Source: an uncultured Ruminococcus sp.
GTDB taxonomy: Bacteria; Bacillota; Clostridia; Oscillospirales; Ruminococcaceae
Reading direction: 5' to 3'
Assembly (NCBI GenBank): GCA_900551505.1
Contig: URWK01000042.1
Coordinates: 1-8,914, forward strand
DNA: 8,914 nt
Shown here: positions 1 to 4,539 of the stretch, piece by piece
How the letters are laid out: each line of letters begins with the position of its first letter
Numbering within the stretch: position 1 is the first letter of the stretch
The notes under the pieces: model-generated
What the model saw: only the letters and a program-made list of their open reading frames with translations
Database searches by the model: none
Told to the model about the DNA's origin: nothing
Program-made: the position numbers and the translations under genes

Positions 1-4
1 TTCT

Positions 5-44
5 AGCTATCGACCTCTGGCCTAAAGCTATCAACCTCTAATCT
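5..44. repeat. Imperfect tandem repeat, 21-bp period, two copies
   Basis: AGCTATCGACCTCT (5-18) recurs as AGCTATCAACCTCT (26-39), 13 of 14 bases identical at a 21-bp offset; similarity continues weakly to about 44. Read on the minus strand it would encode a 7-residue repeat (EVDSFRP / EVDS) ending in a stop; on the plus strand it reads AIDLWPK / AINL and then a stop. It could be the edge of a longer minisatellite, the tail of a repeat protein lying outside the window, or sequence wrongly joined to the rest across the poly-C run. Nothing decides between these. Confidence 0.5.
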
Positions 45-60
45 TAATACAGATCCCGGC

Positions 61-99
61 GGGGCGGCGGCCGCCGCCCCCCCCCCCCCCCCCCCCCCC
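61..99. repeat. GC palindrome followed by a 23-base poly-C run (probable artefact)
   Basis: Positions 61-70 (GGGGCGGCGG) and 71-80 are exact reverse complements, giving a 20-bp perfect palindrome with a NotI-type GCGGCCGC core at 67-74. It runs straight into C from 77 to 99. The composition is unlike the AT-rich DNA around it. A fold-back or homopolymer sequencing error at a contig edge explains it better than biology, so the junction between 1-60 and 101 onward should not be trusted. Confidence 0.7.
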
Positions 100-100
100 G

Positions 101-132
101 ATAAAAATTAAAGCTTCGGGGAAACCGAAGCT
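101..132 (-). terminator. Intrinsic terminator, minus strand
   Basis: The arms 112-119 and 125-132 are perfectly complementary (8 bp, AGCTTCGG / CCGAAGCT) around a 5-nt loop. Read on the minus strand the stem is followed directly by TTAATTTTTAT, a good U-tract. It lies about 270 bp past the metY stop, so it either ends metY read-through or, more naturally, ends a short transcript starting near 303. Confidence 0.7.
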
Positions 133-303
133 CTAACTTATGGAGAAGGATTATGATTATCTTCCGTTGATAAAATCAACGAAAATGAAAAAGAAAAAAG
201 CTGATTGATAAACCGCATAACTGTTATTTAGTCTGCGGAAAATACCGGGATTCCGGTGTTTTAAAGGTGGGAATAATACAGATGAAAAAGTTCCCAACTT
301 TCT
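103..303 (-). ncRNA. Candidate ~200-nt untranslated RNA
   Basis: This stretch is bounded by a sigma-A-like promoter at 310-338 and an intrinsic terminator at 101-132, both on the minus strand. It contains several hairpins: 263-273 with 291-301 (interrupted by one G-A mismatch), 239-248 with 253-262, a weak 213-217 with 234-238, and 165-171 with 175-181. The only minus-strand ORFs are a 63-codon one starting at 348, upstream of the predicted start site, and a 26-codon one (218-138) with no ribosome binding site. I could not match it to a known family. The length would fit 6S RNA, but I did not see the expected long closing stem. The 239-262 hairpin could instead act as an internal or metY terminator. 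Confidence 0.3.
239..262. terminator. Hairpin with A/T flanks, possible bidirectional terminator
   Basis: The arms 239-248 and 253-262 pair over 10 bp (ACCGG/CCGGT core, one G-U, then four A-T) around a GATT loop. The outer A-T pairs give a run of T on either strand, as in bidirectional terminators, but the T-run is only four long and is part of the stem. It lies about 140 bp downstream of metY and may end that transcript, or it may be an internal helix of the candidate RNA at 103-303. Confidence 0.4.
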
Positions 304-309
304 AACACT

Positions 310-338
310 ATTATAACATAAACCAAACGCAATTTCAA
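310..338 (-). promoter_or_regulatory. Sigma-A-type promoter downstream of metY
   Basis: On the minus strand TTGAAA (338-333) and TATAAT (315-310) are separated by exactly 17 bases. The predicted start is near 303. No gene starts just downstream, and a terminator follows about 170-200 bases later, which points to an untranslated transcript. Confidence 0.5.
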
Positions 339-399
339 GTGCTTTCAATAAAAAAACAATAAAATTTTTCGACTATTTTTTGTATAAAAAGCTAATTTT

Positions 400-1665
400 T
401 TAGAGTTTGTCAAAAGCTTGCTTGAGGTCGTCAATTATATCCTCAACATTTTCAAGACCTACGGAAAGTCTAATCATACCGCCGTTGATTCCTGCGGCTT
501 CAAGCTGTTCGTCTGTAAGCTGACGATGTGTTTCGCTGGCAGGGTGAAGAACACAAGTTTTAATATCCGCAACGTGTACGACATTTGAAGCGAGTTCGAG
601 GCTGTCCATGAATTTAACGGCTGTCTGTTTACCGCCCTTGATAACGAAAGAAATAACGCCGCTGCAACCTAAAGGAAGATATTTGTCGGCAAGAGCCTTA
701 TAAGGATTACCTTCAAGTGTCGGGTAACTTACAGATTCAACCTTGTCACAGGAGTTAAGGTATTCCGCAACGGTTTTTGCATTTTCGCAATAAGCCTTCA
801 TTCTTATCGCAAGAGTTTCAAGACCGATATTGAGCAGGAAAGCATTAAATGCGGACGGGATTGAACCGAGGTCACGCATAAGCTGAGCTCTTGCCTTGAC
901 GATGTAAGCGGACTTTCCGAAATGTTCACAATAAACAACACCATGATAACTTTCGTCAGGTTCTGTAAATTCAGGGAATTTGCCATTTGCCCAGTTGAAA
1001 TTACCACTATCAACAATAACACCGCCTACACAAAGTGCATGACCGTCCATATACTTTGTGGTAGAGTGTGTGACGATATCCGCACCGTATTCAATAGGTC
1101 TGCAAAGAATAGGAGTTGCGAAAGTGTTATCAACGATAAGAGGAACATTGTTTTTATGGGCGATTCTTGCGAATTTTTCGATGTCAAGCACGGAAATAGC
1201 AGGGTTGGCAATAGTTTCACCGAAAACCGCCTTTGTGTTAGGCTTAAAGGCTTTCTGGATTTCTTCTTCGGAAGCGTCAGCGTCAACAAAGATACATTCA
1301 ATTCCGAAACGCTGGAAAGTTACGGCGAAAAGGTTTATTGTACCACCGTATATTGTTGAAGCAGCTATAAAGCTGTCGCCTGATTTAAGGATATTGAGAA
1401 TTGCGAAGGTTGAAGCAGCCTGACCGCTTGAGGTACACAATGCACCTACACCGCCTTCAAGAGCGGCAATTTTTTCTTCAACAAATCCTACTGTAGGGTT
1501 TGCAAGACGACTGTAGAAGTAACCGTTTGAAGAAAGGTCGAAAAGTTCTCCGATATGTTCTGTAGAATCATAATCGAAAGTGGTTGACTGATAGATTGGC
1601 ATCGCATGAGGTTCGCCATTTTTTGGCTTGTAACCTTCATGCAGGCATTTTGTTTCAATTTTCAT
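400..1665 (-). CDS. metY: O-acetyl-L-homoserine sulfhydrylase (homocysteine synthase)
   Basis: This is a 421-residue cytosolic PLP enzyme of the Cys/Met metabolism family (fold type I). It makes homocysteine and acetate from O-acetylhomoserine and sulfide, the direct-sulfhydrylation route to methionine. Visible landmarks are YSRLANPT (51-58), the phosphate-binding region SSGQAA (79-84), Tyr106 in TIYGG (PLP stacking), Asp179 in VDNTFATP (pyridine nitrogen), the PLP lysine Lys204 in THSTTKYMDGHA, and Arg399 in IRLSVGLE (substrate carboxylate). The long insert after Lys204 (FPEFTEPDESYHGVVY, about 230-245) is typical of MetY and argues against the shorter MetB, MetC or methionine gamma-lyase. 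The ATG is preceded on the minus strand by AAAGGA (1681-1676) at good spacing. It appears monocistronic, diverges from the atp operon and has its own promoter. No SAM riboswitch or T-box is visible in the short leader. Confidence 0.95.
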   Translation of the reverse strand: MKIETKCLHEGYKPKNGEPHAMPIYQSTTFDYDSTEHIGELFDLSSNGYFYSRLANPTVGFVEEKIAALEGGVGALCTSSGQAASTFAILNILKSGDSFIAASTIYGGTINLFAVTFQRFGIECIFVDADASEEEIQKAFKPNTKAVFGETIANPAISVLDIEKFARIAHKNNVPLIVDNTFATPILCRPIEYGADIVTHSTTKYMDGHALCVGGVIVDSGNFNWANGKFPEFTEPDESYHGVVYCEHFGKSAYIVKARAQLMRDLGSIPSAFNAFLLNIGLETLAIRMKAYCENAKTVAEYLNSCDKVESVSYPTLEGNPYKALADKYLPLGCSGVISFVIKGGKQTAVKFMDSLELASNVVHVADIKTCVLHPASETHRQLTDEQLEAAGINGGMIRLSVGLENVEDIIDDLKQAFDKL

Positions 1666-1687
1666 TATGTAATTGTCCTTTCGTTGT

Positions 1688-1703
1688 GTCAGTCAAAACT
1701 GAC
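1688..1703 (-). promoter_or_regulatory. Hairpin in the metY leader
   Basis: GTCAGT (1688-1693) and ACTGAC (1698-1703) form a perfect 6-bp stem with a 4-nt loop. It lies in the predicted roughly 55-nt metY leader, between the start site (about 1720) and the ribosome binding site (1681-1676). It has no U-tail, so it is not a terminator. It could stabilise the 5' end or be a dyad operator. Confidence 0.35.
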
Positions 1704-1726
1704 GTTAAGTAAAAAATATCATAAAT

Positions 1727-1755
1727 ATTATATCATAATAAGACGATTTTGTCTA
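1727..1755 (-). promoter_or_regulatory. metY promoter
   Basis: On the minus strand TAGACA (1755-1750) and a perfect TATAAT (1732-1727) are separated by 17 bases. Transcription would start near 1720, giving a leader of about 55 nt, too short for a SAM riboswitch aptamer. Confidence 0.65.
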
Positions 1756-1904
1756 TATGATTTAACGGTAAGTTTTATGTGAGCGAAATTAATTTTCGGA
1801 AAGAAACCTTGAAAAATCAAGAAAGCTGTAGAAATTTCAAGAGAGATAATCAATAACGTTAAGAAAACTCAAAGAAAAATCCGTATTTTTGATTTAAACG
1901 AGTA

Positions 1905-1933
1905 TTGCAATTTTTCTGAAAATCGGTTATACT
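1905..1933 (+). promoter_or_regulatory. atp operon promoter
   Basis: TTGCAA (1905-1910) and TATACT (1928-1933) are separated by 17 bases, a good vegetative sigma-A match. The start is predicted near 1940, about 105 nt before atpI. No other plus-strand promoter of this quality was seen in the spacers of the operon, so it probably drives all nine genes. Confidence 0.6.
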
Positions 1934-2044
1934 GATAAATAAGGCTGAAAATCAACATATGTCAATCAAATATGAACAACAGGTTTGAAGCCGTGACATA
2001 AGAAAATATTAATCGGACAATAATATAATGACAGGGGTGATTTC

Positions 2045-2425
2045 GTGAATAACAATACTGATACGAAAGAGGAAATTAAATATTTTGCAAAGAGGGCATT
2101 ATTAATTGATGTGGGTGTGTATCTTGTGTGGTCGCTAATATCAGGTTTCGGAACAAGTATGCTGTTTGGGCTACTGCTCGGAACTGTGGCGATTATTCTG
2201 GATATGTTCATGTTACACAAGCAGATACTTACGGCAGTGGAACTTTCAAAGTACAAGGTTCAGGGAAAAGGCAGGACAATGTTCAATTTCGTTGTCAGAA
2301 TGCTTGTGTTAAGTCTGTTTATTATTGCAGGATTTTTACTGAAACCAATACACCCGCTCGGAGTATTAGTTCCTATGGTGTATCCGAAGATAATTTACAC
2401 AATCGCCGGACTTAAAAAGCAGTGA
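2045..2425 (+). CDS. atpI: ATP synthase subunit I (AtpI-like membrane protein)
   Basis: This is a 126-residue membrane protein with four predicted hydrophobic segments at about 19-36, 38-58, 80-98 and 103-122, and a basic loop (HKQ...KYKVQGKGR) between the second and third. Size, topology and position as the first gene of the atp operon identify it as an ATP-synthase I family member; sequence conservation in that family is weak. In sodium F-ATPases such as Propionigenium modestum, AtpI acts as a chaperone for c-ring assembly, and that role is likely here. It starts at GTG, with AGGGGTGA (2033-2040) as ribosome binding site. Its stop lies 16 bp before atpB, whose Shine-Dalgarno begins just after it, so the two are closely linked. 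Confidence 0.8.
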   Translation: MNNNTDTKEEIKYFAKRALLIDVGVYLVWSLISGFGTSMLFGLLLGTVAIILDMFMLHKQILTAVELSKYKVQGKGRTMFNFVVRMLVLSLFIIAGFLLKPIHPLGVLVPMVYPKIIYTIAGLKKQ

Positions 2426-2426
2426 G

Positions 2427-2435
2427 AGGAGGTGA
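2427..2435 (+). promoter_or_regulatory. Strong RBS fixing the TTG start of atpB
   Basis: AGGAGGTGA is a near-perfect anti-Shine-Dalgarno match placed 6 nt before TTG 2442. The first in-frame ATG is about 18 codons later with no such site, and starting there would remove the conserved N-terminal segment. Confidence 0.8.
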
Positions 2436-2441
2436 GAAACT

Positions 2442-3149
2442 TTGGAAGTAAACGGACCGAAGATAGTGTTCAGATTTGACATATTCGGATACGAGATGAT
2501 TATTTCTGAAACAATTGTTCTTGGGTGGTTTGTAATGTTCATAATAACCGCACTCATACTTTTCCTTACACACAATATGCAGAAAATCCCGACAAAAAGA
2601 CAGGCAATTGCAGAATGGATAGTGGAAACAGTATATAAGACAGTTGACGACACTATGGGTAAGGAAAACCGTATTTATGCTCCGTATATGGCAACAATAT
2701 TTGCGTTCTCGATTTTCGGAAGCCTGATAAGTATGATAGGACTCAGACCGGTAACGGGCGACTTCAATACAACACTTGGCTGGGCATTGATGACATTTGC
2801 AATGATAACTTATGCGAAGATAAAGACAAACGGATTTTTTGGGTATCTGAAAAGCTTTGCCGACCCGATACCACTTACACCGCTTAACATCATCAGCGAA
2901 ATAGCAACGCCTGTTTCAATGTCATTCCGTCATTTCGGGAATGTTGCGGGAGGCATGATAATAACGAGTTTGCTTTACTATGCCCTTGAAGGCATATCGT
3001 CAGCACTGGGAATGTCAATACCGTTCCTTACAATCGGAATCCCTGCTGTTCTTTCAGTATATTTTGACTTGTTTTCAGGATTTATGCAGGCATTTATATT
3101 CATGATGCTTTCGATGGTCTATATAGGCTCGGCAAGGGAAACAGAATAA
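2442..3149 (+). CDS. atpB: F1Fo ATP synthase subunit a (ion channel)
   Basis: This is the 235-residue Fo stator subunit that provides the two ion half-channels beside the c-ring. Hydrophobic helices lie at about 23-43, 81-100, 112-126, 163-182 and 193-230. The essential arginine is Arg163 in MSFRHFGNVAGG, equivalent to E. coli Arg210, and Gln216 in FMQAFIFMMLSMVYIG corresponds to E. coli Gln252. LRPVTGDFNTTLGWAL (101-116) is the usual family block. By direct alignment from the arginine, the position of E. coli Glu219 is Met172, and a histidine follows the arginine; the proton-pathway residues of E. coli are therefore not conserved, compatible with sodium coupling but not proof of it. The start is TTG with an excellent RBS. 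It is followed by a 43-bp gap before atpE. Confidence 0.95.
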   Translation: MEVNGPKIVFRFDIFGYEMIISETIVLGWFVMFIITALILFLTHNMQKIPTKRQAIAEWIVETVYKTVDDTMGKENRIYAPYMATIFAFSIFGSLISMIGLRPVTGDFNTTLGWALMTFAMITYAKIKTNGFFGYLKSFADPIPLTPLNIISEIATPVSMSFRHFGNVAGGMIITSLLYYALEGISSALGMSIPFLTIGIPAVLSVYFDLFSGFMQAFIFMMLSMVYIGSARETE

Positions 3150-3184
3150 ACAATATTTTTTTAAGATTTGAAAATTTCAGGAGG
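3150..3184 (+). promoter_or_regulatory. U-rich translation-initiation region and RBS of atpE
   Basis: The gap before atpE holds a run of seven T (3156-3162 region), then AT-only sequence, then AGGAGG (3179-3184) 8 nt before the ATG. Such unstructured U-rich DNA upstream of the Shine-Dalgarno resembles the translational enhancer known before E. coli atpE, where it raises c-subunit synthesis. The same function here is an inference. Confidence 0.45.
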
Positions 3185-3192
3185 AAAACAAA

Positions 3193-3447
3193 ATGGAAAA
3201 AGCAATCGTTCTCGCAGCTTCGGCAATCGGTGCAGGTCTTGCAATGATAGCAGGTATAGGCCCTGGTATCGGTGAAGGTTACGCAGTAGGTAAGGCTTGT
3301 GAAGCTATCGCAAGACAGCCTGAAGCGACTTCGGCAGTTACAAGAACAATGTTTGTAGGTTGTGCGGTAGCGGAATCAACAGGTATTTACGGCTTCGTAG
3401 TAGCCCTTATCTTACTTTTCATCAATCCGTTTCTCAAACAGCTTTGA
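3193..3447 (+). CDS. atpE: F1Fo ATP synthase subunit c, sodium-type rotor ring
   Basis: This 84-residue hairpin membrane protein assembles into the rotating c-ring. Helix 1 runs from about 3 to 32 and helix 2 from about 47 to 78, joined by the polar loop ARQPEA (40-45). Helix 1 has the packing pattern GAGLAMIAGIGPGIGEG. The ion-binding carboxylate is Glu61 in AVAESTGIY. Aligned with the known Na+ ring of Ilyobacter tartaricus, the ligands Val63, Glu65, Ser66, Thr67 and Tyr70 correspond to Val59, Glu61, Ser62, Thr63 and Tyr66, all kept. The Gln32 position is Glu28 (GAA, 3274-3276), giving two carboxylates per site as described for Fusobacterium nucleatum. Similarity to Na+ rings is high throughout. 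The ATG start and AGGAGG are both optimal, the best initiation site in the operon, as expected for the most abundant subunit. Confidence 0.97.
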   Translation: MEKAIVLAASAIGAGLAMIAGIGPGIGEGYAVGKACEAIARQPEATSAVTRTMFVGCAVAESTGIYGFVVALILLFINPFLKQL

Positions 3448-3477
3448 TTGAAGTAAAACATTACAGAAATCAAAGCT
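3440..3477 (+). promoter_or_regulatory. Long RNA hairpin between atpE and atpF
   Basis: Arms 3440-3449 (AGCTTTGATT) and 3468-3477 (AATCAAAGCT) are perfectly complementary over 10 bp. Inside lies a symmetric 3x3 loop (GAA 3450-3452 / AGA 3465-3467, with potential tandem G-A pairs), then four more base pairs (GTAA 3453-3456 / TTAC 3461-3464) closed by AACA. It covers the atpE stop codon (3445-3447) and ends one base before the atpF Shine-Dalgarno (3479-3484). It has no U-tail, so it is not an intrinsic terminator. Likely roles are protection of the atpE 3' end, processing, or limiting ribosome access to atpF. Confidence 0.6.
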
Positions 3478-3494
3478 CAGGAGGCGTTTTGTAA

Positions 3495-3992
3495 ATGCTG
3501 GATTTTTTAACCATAAATACAGGTGATTTGATATTCACTTTAATAAATACGCTTATTCTTTTTCTGATAATCAAGCATTTCCTTTTCGGCAGAGTTAATA
3601 AGGTACTTGAGGAGAGAAGCAAGGCTGTTTCCGATACTTATAAGAATGCTGATGAAGCAAACGAAAAGGCTCACGAACTCGAAAAACAGTATGCGGAACT
3701 TATGGCAGGTGCTAAGGAAAAATCAGCACAGATTATAAGCAATGCTACTAAAAAGGCTCAGCGACATTCAGATGAAATCGTTATGCAGGCGAAGTCAGAG
3801 GCAAGTGCCATAAAGGCTAAGGCTGATGAAGATATTGAAAGACAAAGACAACGTGCAGTTAACCAGATAAGAGATGAAATTTCCGATATTGCCGTTGCAG
3901 TTGCTGAAAAGCTTGTGGAAAGAGAAATTGATAGCCGGGACAATGACCGTCTTATAAGCGAATTTCTTGAGAACGTAGGTGAAAGACAGTGA
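3495..3992 (+). CDS. atpF: F1Fo ATP synthase subunit b (peripheral stalk)
   Basis: This 165-residue subunit forms, as a dimer, the peripheral stalk holding F1 against the a subunit. A single N-terminal membrane helix spans about 12-30 (LIFTLINTLILFLIIKHFL). A basic turn and the conserved VNKVLEERSKAV block follow, then a long charged heptad-like coiled coil from about 35 to 125 rich in Glu, Lys and Ala. The C-terminal part (about 128-165) would contact delta. Length and layout are normal for the family. The ATG is preceded by AGGAGG (3479-3484) at 10 nt, slightly long spacing, directly after the atpE-atpF hairpin. Its stop overlaps the atpH start in GTGA (3989-3992), indicating translational coupling. 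Confidence 0.95.
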   Translation: MLDFLTINTGDLIFTLINTLILFLIIKHFLFGRVNKVLEERSKAVSDTYKNADEANEKAHELEKQYAELMAGAKEKSAQIISNATKKAQRHSDEIVMQAKSEASAIKAKADEDIERQRQRAVNQIRDEISDIAVAVAEKLVEREIDSRDNDRLISEFLENVGERQ

Positions 3993-4519
3993 GTGAAAGC
4001 GTAGATAAAGTTTATTCGGAAGCAATATTCAGTATTGCAGTTGAAACAAATAAACAAGCCGTTTTCGATAAGGAACTCAGAGAAATTGCAGAAGTCTTTG
4101 AGGCTAACCCCGAACTTTACAAACTGTGTTCATCACCTGCAATCACGCTTGAGGAGAAACTCGGCGTGGCTGAAAAGATATTCAGGGGAACTGATGAAAC
4201 AGTTCTTAATTTTATATGTGTACTCATACAAAACAGGAGAACCAGTTATATAAAGAGTATCGCAGACGATTTTCATATGAAGTACAATAAGGAATGCGGA
4301 ATTATTGATGTCAGGGTGATTTCCGCACAGCCTCTCACTGATGAACAGAAAAAGAAAGTTGTCGAAACCATGACAAAGAAGACAGGCAAAACCGTTGTTC
4401 TCAGCGAAGAAACAGACCCTTCAATAATAGGCGGTATGATTATTGAATACGATAATATGAGAATAGACGGAAGCATTAAGAACAGACTGAAACAGTTTGA
4501 AAGAGAATTGAAAATATAG
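3989..4519 (+). CDS. atpH: F1Fo ATP synthase subunit delta (OSCP homologue)
   Basis: This 176-residue soluble protein links the peripheral stalk to the top of the alpha3beta3 head. The N-terminal helical domain (about 4-105) begins VDKVYSEAIFSIAVE, the typical family opening. The C-terminal domain carries VRVISAQPLTDEQKKKV (108-124) and the signature DPSIIGGMIIEYDNMRIDGS (143-162). It starts with GTG overlapping the atpF stop by 4 bp and has AGGTGA (3977-3982) as RBS inside atpF, so it depends on atpF translation. This matches the 1:2 delta:b stoichiometry loosely. Nothing is truncated. Confidence 0.95.
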   Translation: MSESVDKVYSEAIFSIAVETNKQAVFDKELREIAEVFEANPELYKLCSSPAITLEEKLGVAEKIFRGTDETVLNFICVLIQNRRTSYIKSIADDFHMKYNKECGIIDVRVISAQPLTDEQKKKVVETMTKKTGKTVVLSEETDPSIIGGMIIEYDNMRIDGSIKNRLKQFERELKI

Positions 4520-4522
4520 GAT

Positions 4523-4530
4523 AAGAGGTG
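4523..4530 (+). promoter_or_regulatory. RBS deciding the TTG start of atpA
   Basis: AAGAGGTG ends 9 nt before TTG 4540. It includes the upstream in-frame GTG (4528), so it cannot serve that codon. GTG 4528 has only a weak AGG at 4518-4520. Confidence 0.6.
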
Positions 4531-4539
4531 TATAAAAAG

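Larger units (their letters stand above)
1666..2044. other. Divergent intergenic region between metY and the atp operon
   Basis: This 379-bp AT-rich spacer holds no credible gene. It contains the metY promoter and leader hairpin on the left and the atp promoter and a leader of about 105 nt on the right. The middle (about 1756-1904) shows only weak AT hairpins, for example CTTGA/TCAAG at 1808-1821 and AAAAAT/ATTTTT at 1875-1890, and no recognisable operator or riboswitch. Confidence 0.7.

Noticed and set aside
77..99. Functional G-quadruplex on the minus strand
   Set aside because: A single unbroken homopolymer next to a GC palindrome at a contig edge is more likely an artefact, and no G-tracts with normal loops are present.
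157..348. 63-codon minus-strand ORF downstream of metY
   Set aside because: Composition is low-complexity (FFFF, Ser/Asn-rich), it resembles no family I know, it has no clear ribosome binding site, it begins upstream of the predicted start site of the local promoter, and it spans three hairpins.
922..1423. Plus-strand ORFs of 121 and 145 codons inside metY
   Set aside because: They are antisense to a well-conserved enzyme, have no family resemblance and are explained by codon structure on the opposite strand.
400..1665. MetB, MetC or methionine gamma-lyase instead of MetY
   Set aside because: The length of 421 and the characteristic insert after the PLP lysine fit O-acetylhomoserine sulfhydrylase; the other family members are usually about 380-400 residues and lack it.
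1666..1760. SAM riboswitch or T-box in front of metY
   Set aside because: The promoter at 1727-1755 leaves only about 55 nt of leader, with one short hairpin, no T-box-like sequence and no multi-helix aptamer.
2024..2029. Second TATAAT just upstream of atpI
   Set aside because: There is no -35 at 16-18 bp (GTGACA is about 25 bp away), and transcription would start inside the atpI ribosome binding site.
4528..4539. GTG 4528 as the start of atpA
   Set aside because: It overlaps the best ribosome binding site, has only a weak AGG of its own, and adds MYKK before the conserved N-terminus; TTG 4540 gives E. coli-like numbering of Walker A.
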